This document shows, piece by piece, positions 17,160 through 23,637 of a DNA stretch of 64,000 nt. Every line of letters starts with the position of its first letter. The first letter of the stretch is position 1. The notes under the pieces were generated by a model. The model worked only from the letters and a program-made list of their open reading frames with translations, ran no database searches and was not told the origin of the DNA. The DNA is from Deltaproteobacteria bacterium HGW-Deltaproteobacteria-14 (GTDB lineage: Bacteria > Myxococcota_A > UBA9042 > PHBI01): contig PHBI01000006.1 in NCBI GenBank assembly GCA_002841945.1, forward strand, positions 1-64,000, written 5' to 3'. Both the position numbers and the translations under genes were made by a program.

Positions 17160-17564
17160 ATGGCCGAGATCAAAGACGACCTGCGCTACACCGACGACCA
17201 CGAGTGGGTCATGGTCGACGAGGACGACGAGGGCGTCGTCTGGGTCGGCGTCACCGACTACGCCCAGGGGCAGCTCGGCGACGTCGTCATGGTCGAGGTC
17301 CCGAGCGTCGGCGACGACGTCGTGGCCGGGGACGCGTTCGGCACGGTCGAGTCGCCCAAGAGCGTGTCCGACCTGTTCTCCCCGGTCACGGGCGAGGTCG
17401 TCGCGGTCAACGAGGACCTCGACGACAGCCCCGAGCTGGTCAACGAGGCGCCCTACACCGACGGCTGGATCATCAAGGTCAAGATGTCGGATCCGAGCGA
17501 GCTCGACCGCCTGATGAACGCCGAGGCCTACGCGGCGCACGTCGAGAAGGCCGAGCAAGGCTGA
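17160..17564 (+). CDS. gcvH: Glycine cleavage system H protein (lipoyl carrier)
   Basis: A 134-residue lipoyl carrier that shuttles the methylamine intermediate between the P, T and L proteins. The lipoylated lysine is Lys67 in ESPKSVSD, flanked by the usual FGTVES and LFSPVTGEVVAVN. The N-terminal YTDDHEWV is typical. A GAGGAG site precedes the ATG. It lies between gcvT and gcvPA in the operon. Confidence 0.98.
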   Translation: MAEIKDDLRYTDDHEWVMVDEDDEGVVWVGVTDYAQGQLGDVVMVEVPSVGDDVVAGDAFGTVESPKSVSDLFSPVTGEVVAVNEDLDDSPELVNEAPYTDGWIIKVKMSDPSELDRLMNAEAYAAHVEKAEQG

Positions 17565-17677
17565 TCCCCACAGGGGGCAGGCGCCGGAGCCCTGCACGGT
17601 CGGGGCACCGGCCGTCGAACGCTGGCGAGGCCGTCACGTCGTGCCCGCCGACCGCCCACGGGCGGTGGAGGACCCAG

Positions 17678-19033
17678 ATGCGCTACATCCCCCACACCGA
17701 CGCCGACCGGGCGTTCATGCTCGACGCGATCGGGGTCGCGAGCGTCGATGAGCTCTTCGCGACCGTGCCCGCGTCGCTCCAGCTCCGGCGCGCCCTCGAG
17801 GTGCCGAGCGAGCTCGGCGAGGCCGATCTCCTCGAGCACATGCAGGAGCTCGCGGACCGCAACCGCGTCGGGTCGCGCACGCCGACGTTCCTCGGCGCCG
17901 GGGTCTACCGCCACTACGTCCCGTCGGCCATCAGCCAGCTCTTGCTGCGGGGCGAGCTCTACACGGCCTACACGCCGTACCAGCCCGAGATCTCGCAGGG
18001 CACGCTGCAGATCATGTTCGAGTTCCAGACGATGATCTCGGAGCTCCTCGGGATGGCGGTGGTCAACGCGTCGCTGTACGACGGCTCGACCGCGATGGCG
18101 GAGGCGGCGCTGATGGGGCTGCGCCTCGCGAAGAAGAAGGCGCCGGTCGTCGTGGTCAGCCAGGCGCTGCACCCCGAGTATCGCGCCGTGACGCGCCTCT
18201 ACGTCGAGTCCGGCGGGGCGCAGGTCGCGGAGGTCCCCTACACCGCCACAGGTGTCACGGACCTGGCGGCGGCGGAGACAGCGCTCGCGGCGGGCGCTTC
18301 GGCGTTGATCGTCGGCTACCCGACCTTCTTCGGCACCCTCGACGACGTCGCGCGGGCGCGTCAGCTGTGCGACGTCCACGGCGCCATCTTGATCGTCGTC
18401 TTCCAGGAGGCGCTGAGCTTCGGCCTGCTGACGCCGCCCGGGGACCTCGGCGCGGACATCGTCGCGGGTGAGGGGCAGAGCCTCGGCGTGGCGCAGTCCT
18501 TCGGCGGGCCGCACCTCGGGCTCTTCGCGGTGCGCGAGGAGCACCTGCGACAGATGCCGGGCCGCATCGCCGGCGAGACGGTCGACAGCCGCGGTGATCG
18601 CGGCTTCGTGCTCACGATGGCGACCCGCGAGCAGCACATCCGCCGCGAGAAGGCCACCTCGAACATCTGCACCAACCAGGGGCTGATGGCGACGGCCGCG
18701 ACGATGTACATGACGCTGCTCGGCCCTGACGGCCTCGCCCGCGTGGCGCGCGCGTGTCATCTGCGGGCTCGGCAGCTCGAGGCCGCCGTGACGGCGCTCG
18801 ACGGCTACGACCGCTGGTTCGACGCGCCCACCTTCCACGAGCTCGTCATCCGCACCCCGCGCCCGGCGCAGGCCATCGTGGACGCCCTCGCGGCCCGCGG
18901 CGTGGCCGCCGGCGTCGCGCTCGGGCAGTACGATCCGGCGCTCGACCACGCGCTGCTGCTGACGGCGACCGAGCTCACGACGGCGGCAGACATCGACGCG
19001 CTCGTGGCGGGGCTCGCCGCCGCGGCGCGATAG
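17678..19033 (+). CDS. gcvPA: Glycine dehydrogenase (decarboxylating) subunit 1
   Basis: A 451-residue N-terminal-half subunit of split P protein. With subunit 2 (GcvPB, which carries the PLP lysine) it decarboxylates glycine and loads H protein. Signatures include YTPYQPEISQGTLQ, NASLYDGSTA, FGGPHLGLFA, RIAGETVD and TREQHIRREKATSNICTNQ. The ATG at 17678 lies 113 bases after gcvH, with a GTGGAGG site. No gcvPB follows: the next gene is convergent. Subunit 2 must be encoded elsewhere for the complex to work. Confidence 0.96.
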   Translation: MRYIPHTDADRAFMLDAIGVASVDELFATVPASLQLRRALEVPSELGEADLLEHMQELADRNRVGSRTPTFLGAGVYRHYVPSAISQLLLRGELYTAYTPYQPEISQGTLQIMFEFQTMISELLGMAVVNASLYDGSTAMAEAALMGLRLAKKKAPVVVVSQALHPEYRAVTRLYVESGGAQVAEVPYTATGVTDLAAAETALAAGASALIVGYPTFFGTLDDVARARQLCDVHGAILIVVFQEALSFGLLTPPGDLGADIVAGEGQSLGVAQSFGGPHLGLFAVREEHLRQMPGRIAGETVDSRGDRGFVLTMATREQHIRREKATSNICTNQGLMATAATMYMTLLGPDGLARVARACHLRARQLEAAVTALDGYDRWFDAPTFHELVIRTPRPAQAIVDALAARGVAAGVALGQYDPALDHALLLTATELTTAADIDALVAGLAAAAR

Positions 19034-19082
19034 CGGAGGACGGCCCTCGCGTCGGCCGGCGCGGCGCCGCGCTGGGCAAATC

Positions 19083-19097
19083 GTCAACCATGTTGAC
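19083..19097. promoter_or_regulatory. Palindrome GTCAAC-N3-GTTGAC (copy 1)
   Basis: A perfect inverted repeat, GTCAACCATGTTGAC, between the convergent gcvPA and SGNH hydrolase genes. The same motif with another centre occurs at 43946-43960. Just downstream is a C-run/G-run region (19099-19125) that may form the shared terminator. Function unknown. Confidence 0.4.
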
Positions 19098-19150
19098 ACC
19101 GCCCCCCCCGGCGGCGGCGGGGTGCGGCCCAGGCTGGATCGGCGCGGTGT

Positions 19151-20023
19151 TCAGCGCGCCGGTGCGGCCATCGGGCGATCGCGACCGACGCACTCGACGA
19201 GGCCGTGGGCGTAGAGCTCCGCCAACAGGCGCTCGGCGACCAGCTCGCCGCCCTCGTCGGTGAGGTGGATGCCGTCCGGGCGGCGCCAGATCTGCCAGCA
19301 GCCGTCGGGACCGACGCCGCGGTCGAGCCAGCGCCCGCGAGCGTCCGTCGTCAGCGCGATCATGTCGATCCAGGTGACGCCGGCCATCCCCTCGAGGGCG
19401 TCCGCCTGGACGCGGCTGATCCGGAAGGCGTCCTCGCGGTCGATGCGCGGCGCGCGGTTCGTCGGCGACAGGAAGAAGACGCGGCGCGCGCCGCCGGAGA
19501 GCAGGTGCGCCATCTCGCGCACGCGACGACTGTACTCCTCGCGCCACGCGTCCGCGTCCTTCCAGGGGACACGCGTGCCGCTGCCGCCGGGGGCCTCGAT
19601 GCACTGATGATCGTTGCCGCCGACCATGAAGATGACGACGTCGGGGTCGGCGGCCGCTAGGCGGCGCGCCGCCTCCCGGGGCCAGTCGAAGAAGTCCGGG
19701 CGCGACAGCCCGCTGGTGGGCTTGCCGAATCGCTCCACCCGCAGGCCGCGAGCGCGCAGCCGGCGTGCGAGCGCGTGGCCCAGGGCGCCGAAGATGTTCG
19801 AGTCGCCGATGAGGAGGACGCTCGGGGCGGGCCCGTCCGGGTTCGGGACGCGACCCACGTGCGCCGCCGGCGGGGGGCAGCGGCCCGCCGCGGGTGAGGC
19901 CGCCCCGAGCCAAGGGGTCACGATCAGCAGCCCCGCGAGCCAGCGCCAGGCCGCCGCTCCGGTTCGGGCGACGCGCGGGGAAGGCGCCGACCGGACGCTG
20001 GATCGGATCTCGAGTGAGGGCAC
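19151..20023 (-). CDS. Secreted SGNH/GDSL-type hydrolase
   Basis: A 290-residue exported esterase-like protein. The GTG at 20023 has an AGGAG site; longer in-frame starts have none. An N-terminal signal (RWLAGLLIVTPWLGAASPAAG) is followed by a short Cys/Pro-rich stretch and the hydrolase: block I LIGDSNIFGALG with the nucleophile Ser, block III MVGGNDHQC with Gly-Asn oxyanion residues, and block V PDGIHLTDEGG with the Asp-x-x-His pair. These are the complete SGNH catalytic residues. Substrates in the family include acetylated polysaccharides and lipids; this cannot be resolved here. Confidence 0.88.
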   Translation of the reverse strand: MPSLEIRSSVRSAPSPRVARTGAAAWRWLAGLLIVTPWLGAASPAAGRCPPPAAHVGRVPNPDGPAPSVLLIGDSNIFGALGHALARRLRARGLRVERFGKPTSGLSRPDFFDWPREAARRLAAADPDVVIFMVGGNDHQCIEAPGGSGTRVPWKDADAWREEYSRRVREMAHLLSGGARRVFFLSPTNRAPRIDREDAFRISRVQADALEGMAGVTWIDMIALTTDARGRWLDRGVGPDGCWQIWRRPDGIHLTDEGGELVAERLLAELYAHGLVECVGRDRPMAAPAR

Positions 20024-20448
20024 GTGGGCTCCTGATGCACGCGGGCGCCCGGGATCATCACCGCCACGGTCGTTTTCCACAAGCGCGCACGCGCCGCGGC
20101 GAGAGCCAGCGCCCAGCGCGGGGTGCCGCTTCGACGTCGCGCGTCCATCGGCAGCGACGCTGCGGTCGTCGGTGGCCGCTGCGGGTCCCGAGGGCCTCGG
20201 AGGAGCGGACGCGAGGTGGCGCGGCGGCCGACCGGGCCGCCCGCAACACGGCATGGACGATGCGCCCGCCTTCTGGCAGGGTGGCGGCGTCTCTGGTCCG
20301 TTGCGCACCGCGACAGGCGACTCGGGGCACGATCGTGCGGCGTCGTTTCGGTCGCGCTCCCCGACCTGCGCGGCCGCCGGTCGGACGGCCCGACCGGCGT
20401 CAGCGCTGGGGACCGGGACGCCACCTGCCGTTGTGTGGAGGCAGCCCT
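20024..20448. other. Intergenic region upstream of SGNH hydrolase and pepD
   Basis: About 425 bases between divergent genes without a convincing coding sequence. It holds the putative SGNH promoter at 20054-20082. No clear promoter for pepD was picked out, although GGAGG sits before the pepD ATG. Confidence 0.5.
20054..20082 (-). promoter_or_regulatory. Putative promoter of SGNH hydrolase gene
   Basis: On the minus strand TTGTGG (20082-20077), 17 bases, GATGAT (20059-20054), about 30 bases before the GTG start. A moderate match to the promoter pattern in this window. Confidence 0.35.
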
Positions 20449-21897
20449 ATGAACGCCACGACCGAACGTGTCCTCGCCTGGTTCGAGCAGGTGAGCGCCA
20501 TCCCCCGTTGCAGCAAGAACGAAGCCGGCATCCGGCGGTGGCTGCAGGCGTGGGCCGCTGAGCGCGGCTACGAGACCCGCGGTGACGCCGTCGGGAACCT
20601 CGTCATCGCGGCCCCGGCGCGCGGGATGCGAGCTGATCTCGCGCCGATCATCATCCAGGGCCACCTCGACATGGTCTGCGAGAAGACCCCCGAGTCGCCG
20701 CACGACTTCACCCGTGACCCCATCACGCTGGTCCGCGACGGCGAGTGGCTGCGCGCGGACCGGACCACCCTCGGCGCCGACAACGGCATCGCCATCGCCA
20801 TGGCGCTGGCGCTGCTGACCGATGACGACGCGGCGCATCCGCCGCTCGAGCTCCTGTTCACCATCGACGAGGAGACCGGCCTGACCGGCGCGACCGAGCT
20901 CGACCCCGAGATCCTGCGCGGTCACATCCTGCTGAACGTCGACTCCGAGGACGAGGGCGTCCTGACGGTGGGCTGCGCGGGCGGACAGCAGACGGACATC
21001 GCGCTCGCGCTCGGTCGCGAGCCCACGCCAGCCGGCTTGGCCGGGGCCGAGGTCCGAGTCCGCGGGGTCAGCGGCGGACACTCCGGCGTCGACATCCACA
21101 CGGGTCGCGCGAACGCGAACGTGTTGCTCGCGCGCGCCCTGCGGCTCGTGACGTCGTCACACGCGGCGCGGATCGCGACGATTCACGGCGGCACGGCGCA
21201 CAACGCCATCGCGCGGGACGCGGTCGCGGTCGTCGCGCTCCCCGCCGCGGGGGTCAGCGCCGCCAGGGAGGCGCTCGCAGAGCTCACCGAGACCCTGCGG
21301 CGCGAATACGCCACCACCGACCCCAAGCTGACGGTCGAGCTCGTCGCCGGCGACGTCCCGGGCGCCGTCGCGACCGTGGACGGCGCTCAGCGCGCGGTCG
21401 GGCTGCTCGTCGCGCTGCCGCACGGGGTCGCGCGGATGTCGCCGCACATCGCGGGGCTGGTCCAGACCTCGAACAACCTCGCGACGCTTCGCACCGACGC
21501 GTCCGGCGTCCTGCGCGTCGTCACGAGCCAGCGCAGCTCGGTGATGTCGGAGCTCTACGCCCTGTCCGACCGGGTCGCGCTCATCGCACGGCTGGCCGGG
21601 GCGGACGCCTCCACCGACGCGGGCTACCCGGCCTGGGAGCCGAACATGGCCTCCCCGCTGCTGACGCGCTGCCGCGAGGTGCACGTGCGCGAGCTCGGCG
21701 CGGAGCCGGTGGTCGAGATCATCCACGCCGGCCTCGAGTGCGGCGTCATCGGGGCCAAGCGCCCGGGGATGGACATGATCTCCTTCGGGCCGACCATCAA
21801 GGACCCGCACAGCCCCAACGAGCGCCTCCACCTCCCGAGCGTGGAGCCCGTCTACCGCTATATGAAGGCCATCCTGGCCTCCTTCGCGGAGGGCTGA
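20449..21897 (+). CDS. pepD: Aminoacyl-histidine dipeptidase (M20 family)
   Basis: A 482-residue PepD-type dinuclear zinc dipeptidase that cleaves Xaa-His dipeptides such as carnosine in the cytosol. Family motifs: WFEQVSAIPRCSKNE near the start, metal ligand IIIQGHLDMV, GADNGIAIAMALALL, the general base in TIDEETGLTGA, VDSEDEG, GVSGGHSGVDIH, and a C-terminal HAGLECGV and DMISFGPTIKDPHSPNE. Length is as expected for the family. A GGAGG site lies eight bases upstream. A strong hairpin follows the stop. Confidence 0.96.
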   Translation: MNATTERVLAWFEQVSAIPRCSKNEAGIRRWLQAWAAERGYETRGDAVGNLVIAAPARGMRADLAPIIIQGHLDMVCEKTPESPHDFTRDPITLVRDGEWLRADRTTLGADNGIAIAMALALLTDDDAAHPPLELLFTIDEETGLTGATELDPEILRGHILLNVDSEDEGVLTVGCAGGQQTDIALALGREPTPAGLAGAEVRVRGVSGGHSGVDIHTGRANANVLLARALRLVTSSHAARIATIHGGTAHNAIARDAVAVVALPAAGVSAAREALAELTETLRREYATTDPKLTVELVAGDVPGAVATVDGAQRAVGLLVALPHGVARMSPHIAGLVQTSNNLATLRTDASGVLRVVTSQRSSVMSELYALSDRVALIARLAGADASTDAGYPAWEPNMASPLLTRCREVHVRELGAEPVVEIIHAGLECGVIGAKRPGMDMISFGPTIKDPHSPNERLHLPSVEPVYRYMKAILASFAEG

Positions 21898-21912
21898 GCG
21901 CGACCCCGGCTC

Positions 21913-21940
21913 CCCCCGCCGTCCGTCGAGACGGCGGGGG
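21913..21940 (+). terminator. Hairpin terminator of pepD
   Basis: An 11-pair GC-rich stem (21913-21923 with 21930-21940) and a six-base loop starts 16 bases after the pepD stop. There is no T-run after it, as is common in GC-rich genomes. Confidence 0.6.
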
Positions 21941-22281
21941 TACGCCGTGCGCACCATCGCGCCGCTCGTCCCGAACGACAGCTGCTCAGCGTGGCAGGTC
22001 CCGTCGAGCTTCACCTCCCACTGCACGTACGGGTACACCGCGCCCTCGGCGACCACGCCGTTGTCGACGATCCCGGTCCCGAGCGCGTCGTCCGCGGTGC
22101 CTCGCGTCCGGAGCCAGCAGTCCTCGATGCCCACGCTCCCCGTGTCCTTGCGGACCACGCCCAGCGCCACGTTCCAGTAGACCTTCTGCGCCGACACTCC
22201 GCCGCTCGTCAGCTCCTCGAGCCCACGATAGGCGCCCACCTGATAGAGATAGGCGTCCGCGTCCACGCTCGGAGACCTCAC
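21941..22281 (-). pseudogene. Fragment of a secreted-protein gene, paralogous to the broken gene at 36920-39017
   Basis: About 110 codons on the minus strand encode a segment that aligns by eye with an internal part of the product at 37394-37720: VDADAYLYQVGAYRG versus VDADDYLFQAAVYRG, the shared KVYWNVALGV, RGTADDALGTG versus AGTADDGADPD, and YPYVQWEV versus YPQVTWEV. Similarity stops at the pepD terminator on one side and just after 22272 on the other. There is no signal peptide, and the open frame continuing into antisense pepD looks accidental. It is best read as a gene remnant from duplication or recombination. Confidence 0.65.
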
Positions 22282-22350
22282 CCGACCAGCCCGAGCCGGT
22301 CTTGCCTATCTCGTGTCGTTGGTCGAGGGGTGACCCTCGCTCGCCGGGCC

Positions 22351-22382
22351 GTCGGGGGGGGCGGTGTCTCGCCTCCCCCGAC
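22351..22382 (-). terminator. Hairpin terminator of the 46-residue membrane protein gene
   Basis: GTCGGGGG (22351-22358) pairs with CCCCCGAC (22375-22382), with a further GGCG/CGCC inner stem, 16 bases beyond the stop of the minus-strand gene at 22398. Confidence 0.5.
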
Positions 22383-22397
22383 GATCCGCGGGGCGAA

Positions 22398-22538
22398 TCA
22401 GACGCTCTCGTCTGGATCGTATGGACCCGGAGGGGCCCCGCCGATCGACTCGAAGCGGCGGCCCTGGCGCACCTTCAGCGTGTAGAACAACGAGCCGAGG
22501 AGGGCGACGACGATGACGCCACCGATGAGAAACTCCAT
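22398..22538 (-). CDS. 46-residue single-TM membrane protein
   Basis: The ATG at 22538 follows a GAGGT site. The product has one hydrophobic helix (FLIGGVIVVALLGSLFYTL, about residues 3-21), then a basic stretch KVRQGRRFE and a Pro/Gly/acidic tail, so an inner-membrane protein with a cytosolic C-terminus. A terminator hairpin follows directly. Family not recognised; longer upstream frames are low-complexity and unlikely. Confidence 0.6.
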   Translation of the reverse strand: MEFLIGGVIVVALLGSLFYTLKVRQGRRFESIGGAPPGPYDPDESV

Positions 22539-22706
22539 GTGAGACCTCGCAGGTGAAGCAGCTGGTGAGACAGCGCGTGCGGGTGCTGCGGCCCTCGCGG
22601 CACCCGCACGCGCGGCGGGGCACGCACGAGCGCGGGAGCGCCGTGCGGCGTGGAACACAGCGACTGGTGGGCGATTCGGAGCGGGTGAGAGGCGCCTGAG
22701 CGAGCC

Positions 22707-23090
22707 TCAGCCGGTCGTTCCGCCCAGACCGTCCACCGCGAGACCCGCGCGCAAGTGACCCGGCGAGCGCCACGGGGCGCGCTGCCGGGCGCAAGTGCGC
22801 GCGAGGGCGTCGATCGTCCGAAACGACGCCCGTGGGTCACACGACCGACGCGCCACCATATCCACGTGTCCGCAGATCGTTGGGGCGCCGCCAGACAGGG
22901 GAGTCCGGCACTCGCCCGCCTTGCCCTCGACCGGGAGAGCCGCCCCGACACCGCGCTCACCGCCGGGGTCGGAGAACGCCTGGCGGGTGCTGTCGTGCGC
23001 GTGGCGGGGGGCGAAGACGAGCACGCAGGCTCCACCGCACCCCAAGGCGACCGCCAAGGCCACCCACACCGACTTCTGTAACACGCCCAT
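22707..23090 (-). CDS. Small hypothetical exported protein
   Basis: A 127-residue frame beginning with an ATG (23090) preceded by GGAG. Residues 5-27 form a signal-like hydrophobic core (VWVALAVALGCGGACVLVF) after a Lys, then a Cys-containing mature part with five Cys beyond the signal. No family is recognised. Codon pattern is less typical than in neighbours, so this could be a spurious frame. Confidence 0.42.
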   Translation of the reverse strand: MGVLQKSVWVALAVALGCGGACVLVFAPRHAHDSTRQAFSDPGGERGVGAALPVEGKAGECRTPLSGGAPTICGHVDMVARRSCDPRASFRTIDALARTCARQRAPWRSPGHLRAGLAVDGLGGTTG

Positions 23091-23277
23091 CGACGCTCCA
23101 GAGGCCCGAACGACAGGGACGCGCCGCGTCCGTCACGACGCTACGCCCGCCCTTCGCCGACAGCAAGGAGAAGGTGACCGATCCCGATCTCCCCGATCTC
23201 CCGTCCGCGATCTCCGTGCCATGTCGCGTCCGCCGACGCGGTGTCTTGGCGGACAACGTCGGACAATCGCGGGTGTG

Positions 23278-23375
23278 TGGCGGAAGCGCAGGGGAATCGA
23301 ACCCCCCCAGGACGCCTCTCAGCGCCCCACTACGGTTTTGAAGACCGCGCGGCCCACCAGGACCGGCGCGCTTCC
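23278..23375 (-). tRNA. selC: tRNA-Sec (anticodon UCA)
   Basis: Read on the minus strand, 98 bases fold as a selenocysteine tRNA: an 8-pair acceptor stem (GGAAGCGC with GCGCTTCC), discriminator G and an encoded CCA end, a seven-base anticodon loop CTTCAAA with UCA anticodon (23341-23339), a long variable arm and a T arm GGGG-GTTCGATT-CCCC. The 8-pair acceptor and long variable arm are diagnostic for SelC, which delivers Sec at UGA through SelB. selA, selB and selD are not in this window. Confidence 0.94.
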
Positions 23376-23431
23376 GCTCGCGAGAATAGGGCCCGCCAGA
23401 CGCGGACGCAACCTCGATGTGCGCGCGATCC

Positions 23432-23452
23432 GCGTGTTGCACTGCAACACGC
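23432..23452. promoter_or_regulatory. Perfect 21-base palindrome upstream of the deiminase gene
   Basis: GCGTGTTGCA, a central C, then TGCAACACGC. It lies between selC and the putative deiminase promoter, about 115 bases upstream of the -35. The core TTGC-N3-GCAA recurs in degenerate form at 15280, 34374 and 61274, so it may be an operator for a dimeric regulator. Confidence 0.45.
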
Positions 23453-23565
23453 CTCGCGGGATCCGGGGCCCCCCGCGGGGGCGGGGTTCGAGGAATCGAA
23501 CGCCGCGCTCCTGACCGGGGTTGGCCGCTGATCCGGGCGCAGCGCGAGTTCCCGCAAGGCCTTCG

Positions 23566-23594
23566 TTGCGCCGCCCCTGCCTCGCTCCTAGGAT
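23566..23594 (+). promoter_or_regulatory. Putative promoter of the deiminase gene
   Basis: TTGCGC (23566-23571), 17 bases, TAGGAT (23589-23594). Transcription would begin near 23601, giving a leader of roughly 37 bases that includes a GGGAGC ribosome site. Confidence 0.5.
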
Positions 23595-23637
23595 GCGGCG
23601 TCGCGTGAAGCGATCAAGCCCGCGCCCGGGAGCAACG

